Source: Bolinopsis microptera (taxonomy: Eukaryota; Ctenophora; Tentaculata; Lobata; Bolinopsidae). From it: DNA of 64,000 nucleotides. The translations under genes were made by a program, and so were the position numbers. The stretch's first letter is position 1. Each line of letters begins with the position of its first letter. This document shows positions 12,201-24,200 of the stretch, in pieces. The notes below the pieces were generated by a model. That model worked only from the letters and a program-made list of their open reading frames with translations, had not been told where the DNA came from and made no database searches. The stretch spans positions 558,001 through 622,000 of the forward strand of contig NC_087074.1 of the NCBI RefSeq assembly GCF_026151205.1, given 5' to 3'.

Positions 12201-15200
12201 CATCAAACGGGGAATGGTCCTGGAATAGAACATGTCATGTGGGAACAAGCCACCACATCAAACGGGGAATGGTCCTGGAATAGAACATGTCATGTGGGAA
12301 CAAGCCACCACATCAAACGGGGAGTGGTCCTGGAATAGAACATGTCATGTGGGAACAAGCCACCACGTCAAACGGGGAATGGTCCTGGAATAGAACATGT
12401 CATGTGGGAACAAGCCACCACATCAAACGGGGAATGGTCCTGGAATAGAACATGTCATGTGGGAACAAGCCACCACATCAAACGGGGAATGGTCCTGGAA
12501 TAGAACATGTCATGTGGGAACAAGCCACCACATCAAACGGGGAATGGTCCTGGAATAGAACATGTCATGTGGGAACAAGCCACCACATCAAACGGGGAAT
12601 GGTCCTGGAATAGAACATGTCATGTGGGAACTGGAAGGTTCAAGAAGTTTGGGGAAAATACGGGAAAATATTTGACAAAGTTTGACAATGACAACACTGA
12701 CTTATACTTATATAGGGATTTTTGAAATACCAGTGCAGTATTCTGTCCACCCTGTCAAACAGCTGCGGATTTAAACTGTTGAACACATCATTGGAGCATT
12801 CTGATTGGGACATTCTGATTGGGGCATTCTGATTGGGGCATTTTGAATTGTGTCGTGACGGTGTTGTGTTTAAGAGAAAAGTATCAACCTGGGTTAGCTT
12901 CGCTAGAGTATTATTGTGCATGTAACCCCACTATATTTGCAGCATGATCGGGGATTAGACCGGATGTTATATTGGGATTATTTGTGCAGATCATTTCTAT
13001 CAGTTCAACGGCAATCAGACTATAATTTGTTTGGGATCAGATACAATAAGTATCCAGTAAGGGGGGGGGGGGGGGGGGGGGGGGGGTACTCTGGGGTATC
13101 CAGTAAGGGGGGGGGGTACTCTGGGGTATCCAGTAAGTTACACCTTAAGTTATACCATTTAGGCTTGTGAAGGATCTCTAGGAGGGCCTTGTTGGTGGTT
13201 TATCATATTATGTTTAATGTGTTTTAGTGTGTAATATTTGATTTTATTGAAACACGGGTACTAACTCTGCTAAACTGAAAAAAAAATTCTGAAACTTAGG
13301 TGAATAAGTGTACAACGTGCTAAACCGAAGTTCAGACTGACCAGTGAAAATGGGCGAGCGTACCAAGTGTCATTTTAATTAGAAGTTTTAGTCAGTGATT
13401 TATTATTGAAGCTTGTAATTACAATAACTAATGCTTTTATAAATACTTTAATTAATTGTTTGTTCCGTTATTCTTTTTCCTTCCTCTTTTCCTTGTCATC
13501 CCCTTTAGTTTTAAGATTCTTGCTATAAATGGCTACAGCTAACACTATTAATGCTAAGTACCAAACAACAAGTGGGAGGTGGATCGTTGGTATACCATTA
13601 AATCGATTTAACACCGCAATTCCAGTCGCAAGCCTGGGACCACTACTAGCATAGTCACAACATCTACAAAGCTGCCATATAGCCTGACTGACAATTTTCT
13701 CGACTGACTGACAATGTTTCTTCTTTTCCCCATTTAGAATACAAAGATTAGTACATTTTAGCTTATGATTAATATTCTATTTTTACCTATAGTTTACCTA
13801 GATATATCAATGAATCTTTCTATGATTCCTATATGATGTAATAAAGTTTTGTTGCCTTACTTTTTAGAACGGCTCTGACACTTGTGTCATAATCCATATG
13901 GATTATGGGCGGTATAAAAGCACATTATTTCATTTCCATTTCATCTTTCTTTTTGTAATTTCCGAACTTGTTCTTTAATCTTTATTTGTCGAAATCATTC
14001 ATTTCAAAATTCTATTTCATCACATCTTCATATTTATAACAATTACAAATTAACAATACTGCACTCATCATATTATCGGCCATCACGTGACATTGGTCTC
14101 GATATTAAGTTTTTTAATCAGCGATCTTCCTAAAAGATATCTGCATGCTTCTATACATGCACCACACCCAAGGTACAAGTTACCCATTACATTTTATATT
14201 TGCAACCATCTTCTTTACTCTAGCGGGTGTAACACGATGTAAGTGAAGTGAGGTTGAACTGATCGAGTAGACTATAGATCGGCCACGAGAGGCTGAACTT
14301 TAATTTAGAGTTTAAATTTCCAGATTTTAGAGTATTTCTATTCAACTCAAATTGTAATTTCGAGCTTCCCTTCTTCGTAGGGAGCTGTGCTTACCCCACC
14401 AGTAAGTGGAATATAAAAGTTAAACTGTTTTTGCGCATTTGTTGGTGAAGCGTTTTGTCTCATTTATGAAGCCTATAAATATTTCCTGTCGCACTGAGGT
14501 AAATTGAGAATCCTCCTAGTTGAACAGATCACTTTAGGCACCAACCCCCCAACAACCATTAAATTATTAATCGTCTTCTCTTCCATGAGACAGTCCCCAC
14601 TGTGAAGGGATGCATTAGTACCTAGCGTGCCAGATGATTTTGTGGTGTTATAAAATTGTCACAACCCCTCGCAACAATCGTGTCATACGAAATAAATCAG
14701 GTACAATATTGAGTTGCTCCATTAAAGTAATAAGTATACAGGCAAGTGTAGTATACAGGTATACTACACTATACCTGTACCTCCAATAAGTATACAGTTA
14801 TACCTGTACCTCCAATAAGTATACAGTTATACCTGTACCTCCAATAAGTATACAGGTATACCTGTACCTCCAATAAGTATACAGGTATACCTGTACCTCC
14901 AATAAGTATACAGTTATACCTGTACCTCCAATATGTATACAGTTATACCTGTACCTCCAATAAGTATACAGTTATACCTGTACCTCCAATAAGTATACAG
15001 TTATACCTGTACCTCCAATAAGTATACAGTTATACCTGTACCTCCAATAAGTATACAGTTATACCTGTACCTCCAATATGTATACAGGTATACCTGTACC
15101 TCCAATAAGTATACAGGTATACCTGTACCTCCAATAAGTATACAGTTATACCTGTACCTCCAATAAGTATACAGTTATACCTGTACCTCCAATAAGTATA

Positions 15201-18200
15201 CAGGTATACCTGTACCTCCAATAAGTATACAGGTATACCTGTACCTCCAATAAGTATACAGGTATACCTGTACCTCCAATAAGTATACCTGTTTGGCAGA
15301 GAATAGTTTTCCCTGGAACTTGGCAACAACAACGTGTTCCGTTTCCACATCCTCGTAGTGACTGACTGGAGTTAGGAAGTCACGTGGATTCGCCAAACCA
15401 TTAGCTCCTGGAACGTTTTATTTCTTGGTTTCTTTTTAGAAAAGAATATTTTTAGAAAAGAAATGTTTTATAAGGTGTACAATAACTTATGTTATGAGTT
15501 AAGACTTACTGAATATATTACTTACTGAATATATAAGGAAACGGCTTAACTATAAAGATGAATTGTTTGATATTTAACACATGATTCAATAGGCTGAATG
15601 ATCAAAAATGGGCGAAAACTTACCAATAGGACCAAGGTTAGGCAGAATGAAGTGATTTCCCCAAACCTCCAACATGTAGCCCCTACTTACCAATAGGACC
15701 AAGGTTAGGCAGGATGAAGTGATTTCCCCAAACCTCCAACATGTAGCCCCTACTTACCAATAGGACCAAGGTTAGGCAGGATGAAGTGATTTCCCCAAAC
15801 CTCCAACATGTAGCCCCTACTTACCAATAGGACCAAGGTTAGGCAGGATGAAGTGATTTCCCCAAACCTCCAACATGTAGCCCCTACTTACCAATAGGAC
15901 CAAGGTTAGGCAGAATGAAGTGATTTCCCTAAACCTCCAACATGTAGCCCCTACTTACCAATAGGACCAAGGTTAGGCAGGATGAAGTGATTTCCCCAAA
16001 CCTCCAACATGTAGCCCCTACTAGCTCCAGTAACATCAACTTTAAAGCGGATTCCTTGCTGCAAACAATTGTGTTATTGAAGAGTTGAGCTAAGGTGTTG
16101 GGGGCGGTGTTCGGGGGGGAGGGGGGGTGTTTGCAGTGCAGTGTGAGGGTGTTTGCAGTTCAGTGTGAGGGTGTTTGCAGTGCAGTGTGGGGGTGTTTGC
16201 AGTTCAGTGTGAGGGTGTTTGCAGTGCAGTGTGAGGGTGTTTGCAGTGCAGTGTGAGGGTGTTTGCAGTGCAGTGTGAGGGTGTTTGCAGTGCAGTGTGA
16301 GGGTGTTTGCAGTGCAGTGTGAGGGTGTTTGCAGTGCAGTTTAACTATCTGCAGTGAGGGGAGATCTTTTACTGTAAGCTTATTTTCTAAATTACCCCTA
16401 AATTGGCAAAACAAAATCTTGCTGGATTTATCATTTCACATTGCTAGATTTCAATCCTGCAAGAAAATTTCCAGGAATATTTCCGAGAGGATACAATATA
16501 TATGCATCCCTTTTTCGAACCACACTTATTTCGCAAGAGCTACTGCCCTAATATGGACTTAAAATCGCATTATTCGAATCGCTCATGAAACAGTGATCTC
16601 TATTGCTTCTTTTAAAAAACTGTTTGCCATTAATATACATCTGCCAACACAATTTTGACATGATGCAGCTTTCGGCCATCCTGCCATAAACTTTAAAGTT
16701 TTATTTTTTTTACAGGCATGGTTCACACCCGGAGTCCAAGACCCCCTCAAACGTTCGGTCACGGGCCACAGTTTGTTGGTCAACTGCTATCTCGAAATCA
16801 AGATGAAAGATTCAGCTAAGCCCTGTTCTTTCCCTCTATATTGTAAATTGTGCATTTGTACTAGGCGGCGCTCTGCCTGTCATTGCCCTATATTCACTCA
16901 TTAGTGTTCATGAAGACTAAGACTGGGGTCCCCAGGTAAGCGAATTTCACTTCCAATACCGCGTATCTTTCACTTCCATACAACGTATCATAGTAAGGTA
17001 GTGTTACCATAGTAACGCATCATTTATTGTCTAGTCACCATTGATATGAGCAATTTGGTTGAATTTGATCAGCAAGAGTGCAATTGGTTCAACAAAAATG
17101 TGGTTGATCATTTTGTGCCCTAATGAGATTGCTTTCAGAGGATATCGTCAGTGATTGGTCATTTCATCTGTCAGAATATAAGATAAAGGAAGTCTACTCT
17201 CTACTCTACTACGACTATGATTGAATGATGACATAACACGGCGTTTCATATCAATATATATCATACAATCAAAGTAGAGTAGATGTCCTTTTTGTGATAT
17301 CCTGCCTGATGAAATATAATGGAAAAGATGATATATCCTCTGCAAGCAATCCTCTCATCCTCTGAAAGCAATCTCATCAAGGCGAAAATTGTTCAAATAT
17401 TCAAAATATCTATCTAGCACTTGTAAGGAAGTGCTAGATGGATATAATACCTGAATGACGCATATCTCGTTAGGTGACACTTCCATCTTGCCCATCTCTG
17501 TGGTAATGAACAGTGTTCCCAATTGCGGTACTATCAGGAGGTCACCATCCGCGTTGTAGAACGCTCTGAAACGGATCAATTGTAAGTGTGACGTCACACC
17601 ACGTGTCGTGACGTCACACCACGTGCCGTGACGTCACACCACGTGCCGTGACGTCACACCACGTGCCGTGACGTCACACCACGTGCCGTGACGTCACACC
17701 ACGTGCCGTGACGTCACACGTGGTGTTCCCAATTGCGGTACTATCAAGAGGTCACCATCCGCGTTGTAGAACGCTCTGAAACGGATCAATTGTAAGTGTG
17801 ACGTCACACCACGTGTCGTGACGTCACACCACGTGCCGTGACGTCACACCACGTGCCGTGACGTCACACCACGTGCCGTGACGTCACACCACGTGCCGTG
17901 ACGTCACACCACGTGCCGTGACGTCACACCACGTGCCGTGACGTCACACCACGTGCCGTGACGTCACACCACGTGCCGTGACGTCACACGTGGTGTTCCC
18001 AATTGCGGTACTATCAAGAGGTCACCATCCGCGTTGTAGAACGCTCTGAAACGGATCAATTGTAAGTGTGACGTCACACCACGTGTCGTGACGTCACACC
18101 ACGTGCCGTGACGTCACACCACGTGCCGTGACGTCACACCACGTGCCGTGACGTCACACCACGTGCCGTGACGTCACACCACGTGCCGTGACGTCACACG

Positions 18201-21200
18201 TGGTGTTCCCAATTGCGGTACTATCAGGAGGTCGCCATCCGCGTTATAGAACGCTCTGAAACGGATCAACTGTAAGGGATCGGTTACTTTTTATGACGTG
18301 AACCTTTTGGGTATTTTCTACCCTCTGTTTGCAATTAAAGTTTAAGGTGTCGAAACCCCCCTGACTATTCGGTTAGGTACCCTAACCATCGTGCTAAAAT
18401 AGTTTAAAATTGTCTCTCACAGGGTAATCTTTTAGTATGATGTAATACAACTGTAATACAACTGTAATACAACTGTAATACAACTGTAATACAACTGTAA
18501 TACAACTGTAATACAACTGTAATACAACTGTAATACAACTGTAAAACAACTGTAATACAACTGTAATACAACTGTAATACAACTGTAAAACAACTGTAAT
18601 ACAACTGTAATACAACTGTAATACAACTGTAAAACAACTGTAATACAACTGTAATACAACTGTAATACAACTGTAATACAACTGTAATACAACTGTAATA
18701 CTACTGTAATACAACTGTAATACAACTGTAATACAACTGTAATACAACTGTAATACAACTGTAATACAACTGTAATACAACTGTAATACAACTGTAATAC
18801 AACTGTAATACAACTGTAATACAACTGTAAAACAACTGTAATACAACTGTAATACAACTGTAATACAACTGTAAAACAACTGTAATACAACTGTAATACA
18901 ACTGTAATACAACTGTAATACAACTGTAATACAACTGTAATACAACTGTAATACAACTGTAATACAACTGTAAAACAACTGTAATACAACTGTAATACAA
19001 CTGTAATACAACTGTAATACAACTGTAATACAACTGTAATACAACTGTAATACAACTGTAATACAACTGTAATACAACTGTAATACAACTGTAATACAAC
19101 TGTAATACAACTGTAATACAACTGTAATACAACTTTAAAACAACTGTAATACAACTGTAATACAACTGTAATACAACTGTGATACAACTGTAATACAACT
19201 GTAATACAACTGTAATACAACTGTAATACAACTGTAATACAACTGTAATACAACTGTAATACAACTGTAATACAACTGTTATACAACTGTAATACAACTG
19301 TAATACAACTGTAATACAACTGTAATACAACTGTAATACAACTGTAATACAACTGTAATACAACTGTAAAACAACTGTAATACAACTGTAATACAACTGT
19401 AATACAACTGTAATACAACTGTAATACAACTGTAATACAACTGTAATACAACTGTAATACAACTGTAATACAACTGAGATTCGTAGCAACTTCCAAGGAT
19501 GCGCATAGGCATGAAGACAGTTTATAGATCAAACGAGAGTACAATTTTAGTGTCATACTTGGAGAGTGGTCGGATGGGGCATTAGTTTACAAATAATTCG
19601 CCACTTCCAAGTTTCTGTAGTATCATGATCAAACTTTGTCGAGATTAGGGAGACAATATCTCGATAATATTATCCACGATAATTCGGTCAAAATATTTAT
19701 CGGTTTATCCCGATAATTTGGTACCGATAACCGTTAAAATTAACAATTTAAGTTCTTCTAATGAAAAATTGGGCTCGGTCAAAGTCTTTGACCGTAAGTT
19801 TGTCTAATGAGTCAGGTATTTAAGGTATTTTGTCTGATTTGTTACGCTCCCCTCTAACCCCCCCCCCCCCCCCCCAGCCCATTACAACATGACACATCTC
19901 CCCCTATTAGTTAGATCTCTACGATGGTTAGTTTTGACAGCCTTTCAGCGACGGAAATTTCAGTCGGTATACCGTGGATAGTGTTTACCGTGGATAGTGA
20001 TCCATTTGTCGGTATGCTGTGTTTTATTGGAGCAGTTCTGCCGTCAAAGCCAATAGTATGTATAGTATGTATGGCCTTCTCCTTAAATATCTTCTTCGAT
20101 ATTTTGAGTTATATCAAATAATTGAAATAACTGATGACAACATTTTCCCGTGCACGTGACACAGAAAATTTTGCATTGTCTTTTGTTGGTTGTTGGTTGG
20201 CCTCTACCACAGAACGTGACATCCTCATAAATGTAATCTTCTGAGTTGAAATGTAAATTAACCCGCTATAATATTCCCGAGTAAGGTAAGTTGAAATGTA
20301 GATAACCAATAACCATGACAAGGTATGGTACATTAAGGTAAAATAGCTAGTCGTGAGCTGGTAATTTCGTAAAGCACCCTGAAGCGCCACGACCTTAAGT
20401 AGTTGAGACTTATAGAACGCGATCAAAGTTCTTTAAGGAAGGCATTCTTATAACGAGTTCTGTGTACTGCGCTGAAATGAATCTTCATTTTTATCTTATT
20501 TTTCTGATTCATTACAAAAATTTGTCTAACTTTTATTCAATATTCATTACACACTACACACTATAGACTATAGAGCCATGTTGACCGAAAACGTTACATG
20601 GACAACTCAAGTTCCGCTAGGAAAGGAAATGGATACTAAAACGGTGGAATTCCTTTTGTCCGGAAACCAGAAGTACCTAGTGGCACTACTGCTCATCATG
20701 GCAGTTATCATCATCACTGCTAACAGGTAACCCAGTCCCGCACAATATTCTGTATAATATTCCCTGTTCGAATACATCCAGTTGTATCTTGTGACTAATT
20801 TTTGCAGTTTTATAATATATAATATATTAAACAATTTGTAATAAAGCTCTTAAAAACTTCAAACATATCTTTATTGTTGGCTTACTCAGCCCAATCTCAT
20901 GAGCACCATAACCATAATGAAACGCCACTATATTTATTTAACCATTTTAGTGTAGTTTTGCTGTTTTACAAGAATCAGCTAAAGAAAATGTGGCCGGCAC
21001 TTTATGTCACAGTGGCTTCATGCGATCTTGTCGGTGGCATTTCTGGTAAATTTACAAAATTACTACTTTAATATCCTTTAATCCTTTTAATCTGTTGAAA
21101 GTAGTTTTAATAGTTTAAAGAGGGATATAAATCGTACAAATCTTTAAATCTTTTAAAATCTTTTAAAATCTTTTAAAATCAAATCAGCAAACGCACAACA

Positions 21201-24200
21201 CCTTGTGTATTATAACTGATTCTAATTTATATGAAAATGTTTCAGCTCTACTCCACGGTGTACTGTTTCTGCTAACGATACAGACAATCAGCGGGGTTAG
21301 CTGCAGCCCACACTCCATCGCTCACTACCACCAACCAGCCTCACAACCAGCCCCACATCACCACTGCCTGCAACTCCAGGATCAGCTGCACAACCTTCAA
21401 CTACTCATGTGCAGTCTCTTCATCCTGACTTCCCTCTTTAAGCACTGTTCTGTGCTCTACAGCATCACCCTGGCCATCCTCAGGACCATTAACATCTACT
21501 ATCCCTTCTACAGGGCCAACAGGAGGGTTGTAGCGTGCAACCTGGCAGTTCTACCCCTCATCTACCTCGCAGTTACCATCTACGAGCTGTACTTCTACAG
21601 GGCGGAGAGCTACTTTGCTCTGTTCTCCTATCTGGTAATATTCCCAGCAGTGGGGGCCAGTGTAACCTGGAGTGTCAGTATGAGCCTGGAGGAGCACCAT
21701 CTCAACCCTCTGCCTGAGTATAGTCACGTGATAGTGTCCCTGCTGGTACCCTTCGTTATCCCCAGCCTTGTCTCAATTGTGTGCTGTATCCTGCAAACCA
21801 TGCGACTACTCAGGAAGAAGGAGATCAAGATGACTGGGAGCAAGATGAACCAATCCCAGCAGCGGAACATCACCCTCACTATTCTGCTGCTGACAATTAC
21901 CTTCTTTGTGTGTAACACTGCCTTCTTCACCACAGCACTGACCCTCATACTAGGTGTGAACAATTGGGAGCGGAAGTTCGAGAAGATTGTCAGTTTGATG
22001 TACTTTACCAGCACTATCCTGCCTTTTATTAACTCTCTTGTAAACCCTCTTATTTTCCTGGCGCGTGGTGCGAGGTTGAGGCTCTATCTGTTTAGACATT
22101 ATGTTTATGCTCGAACTTGTGTTTTTGGCAGCCTCTATACGTTGAGAAACACGATACGAACTACTATACAAACTATACCATAACTGTTCATATCGCGATA
22201 GTTTGTTTTAATATTTGAGAAAACACAACGTCGCATTTGAATTCCACATATATTTTGTGTTAAATAGTGATCAAGTAACTTTCGCCAATTGTCGCACATG
22301 ATAACAGATAGAATGAACATGATGTTTAGTACATCAAATGATGGCCTTTAATATGCTAACTCTTTAAGTTTGTCTATGGTTAATAACTAGCTGATTGATG
22401 ATTTAATTGCTTATTCAGTATGCAAAATATTTTGCATATACAAGCGGCTCGACAACTACAGCTACCGGTATTTATTTAAAAAGGAGCACTGTTTGATTTT
22501 GTGATATTACTTTCGCGAAAAAGTGTCTTTTGTTCTTTTAGGTTTAAATAACCTTTAACATACACACGTCAGTTGTATTTGCACCAAGGCTTAGCAATTG
22601 AATTACCCTGTCGACAGTCATTGCATGACTCAATACAATAGAAATGACTTACTCGCAATTTTTAATTATCACTTTAATTCCACTGTTATTATCTAAATTC
22701 TAGCGATCATGCGGGAAGATGGTACGTGCGCGTGACATCGCACCAGAAATACAACCAGCGCCTTACGTTGAAATCATCAAGTAGACCTTTCGAGCTGTTA
22801 TCATCTTGGACACACGAATGGTTCACGTACTGTAGTGCGACACGTACTCTAGTGCGACATGTACCCTAGTGCAAAACCTCCAAGATCGACACTGTCGCAG
22901 TAGAGTACGCTACCTGGATCGTAGTGCGACAGAGAATTTTAAAGGCCGACACTGTCGCACTACAGTACGCTACATGGACTGTAGTGCGACACGAACTAAA
23001 GTGCGACAAAACACTTTACACATTCAATAAAAATTTTGCTTTCCATTTTTGATGACAAGAGTGTAGTCGTGTATGAGTAATGGGGTTAAATATAAAATCA
23101 AATATTACAATCACAATATTCAATTCAAAATCATTGTTCCAACACACTTCAAATAATCCATTCTGCACTAATCATCGTAGCTATCAATCACAGCGTTCAA
23201 GCGACGGTCGTAATCGGTCCACTTCTTCAGTCGGCGAGGAGGTGGTTGTCTGAGCATCTTCTGGTTGATCTTCAATTGGGTTAGATCCTGCTCCTTCTTC
23301 AGGACGTCGATAAATCTCCAGATAGAAGGGTTGGTGCAGCCCATCAAGGATCGAAAACCGTTGTGCCAACCCTCAGCAATGATGGAACTTCTGGGGAGTC
23401 CGGCCATGACAGCATCCCGTTGATTCCAGATCCAGTGGGTGTAGAGGGGGAGGAGGTTTGTGTTCCGACCCAGGTACGTTCGTAGTAGTCAGCATCGTGA
23501 CCTTATATATGGCCCAAGCATATGAACTTGTTATCCCAATCGGAGATATACCTTCATACGATGCGTGTGATAGGAATGAGGATCATATGCTGCTTACGAG
23601 TTACCCGGTGGATCACACACTGCATACGTGGCTTGAACTGACCCGAAGGAATTGTGATCAGTGGATCACTTCGAAACACGTGATGTGAACCGACGAATCG
23701 TATTCGCAAGATCACTTCGAAATAAGTGACGTGAACCGACCCGACGAATCACTTAATGGTCCATAGGCATAAGAAGGATAGGATGTGACCTGAACTTGGA
23801 AATAAGTCAGGATATTTTGTCGCAGTAGAGTATGCTACCTGGATCGTAGTGCGACACGTACCCTAGTGCGACAGAGGGTGTTTTTGTCGGACTTCGCACT
23901 AGAGTACGTGTCGCACTACAGTACGTGTCGCACTACAGTACGATTACCGAATTGTTTACATGATTCGATGGCAAGGTGCCAAAATTTAAATGATCAGTAG
24001 ACATGCTAATCATACTCTGGTTCACACCACAACTACACGGTGAGCTAGATAAACACACATGAACAGCGGTCATTGTTGTATAACAGTAGTGAGTAGGGCC
24101 CCTACTGTAGGGGTGGAAACAGAAACGGAGCAAACATGGAGGCGATGTAGAATAAAAAATAAAATCAGATATCTGAATAGAGTAAAATCAACATGTTTTA

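Larger units (their letters stand above)
22673..24140. repeat. Dispersed duplication, copy A (interrupted by a Mutator-like element)
   Basis: Bases 22673-22823 and 23948-24140 are together closely similar to 26271-26818. Shared stretches include 'gatcatgcgggaagatggta'-type sequence, 'accagaaatacaaccagcgc' and 'gaacagcggtcatt'. In copy A the sequence is split by the transposon at 22824-23947; in copy B it carries about 240 different bases (26393-26629). The two copies flank the cysteine-rich gene and the retrotransposon relic in direct orientation. Their origin is unknown. Confidence 0.85.

Noticed and set aside
9056-12632. CRISPR-like appearance (regular repeats)
   Set aside because: The units are contiguous without unique spacers, and the sequence is animal DNA; it is a minisatellite.
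18394-19556. Long minus-strand open frames of up to 374 codons with Tyr/Ser/Cys/Val/Leu repeats
   Set aside because: They are reading frames through an 11-bp satellite that is open in all three frames; there is no start context, domain or unique sequence.
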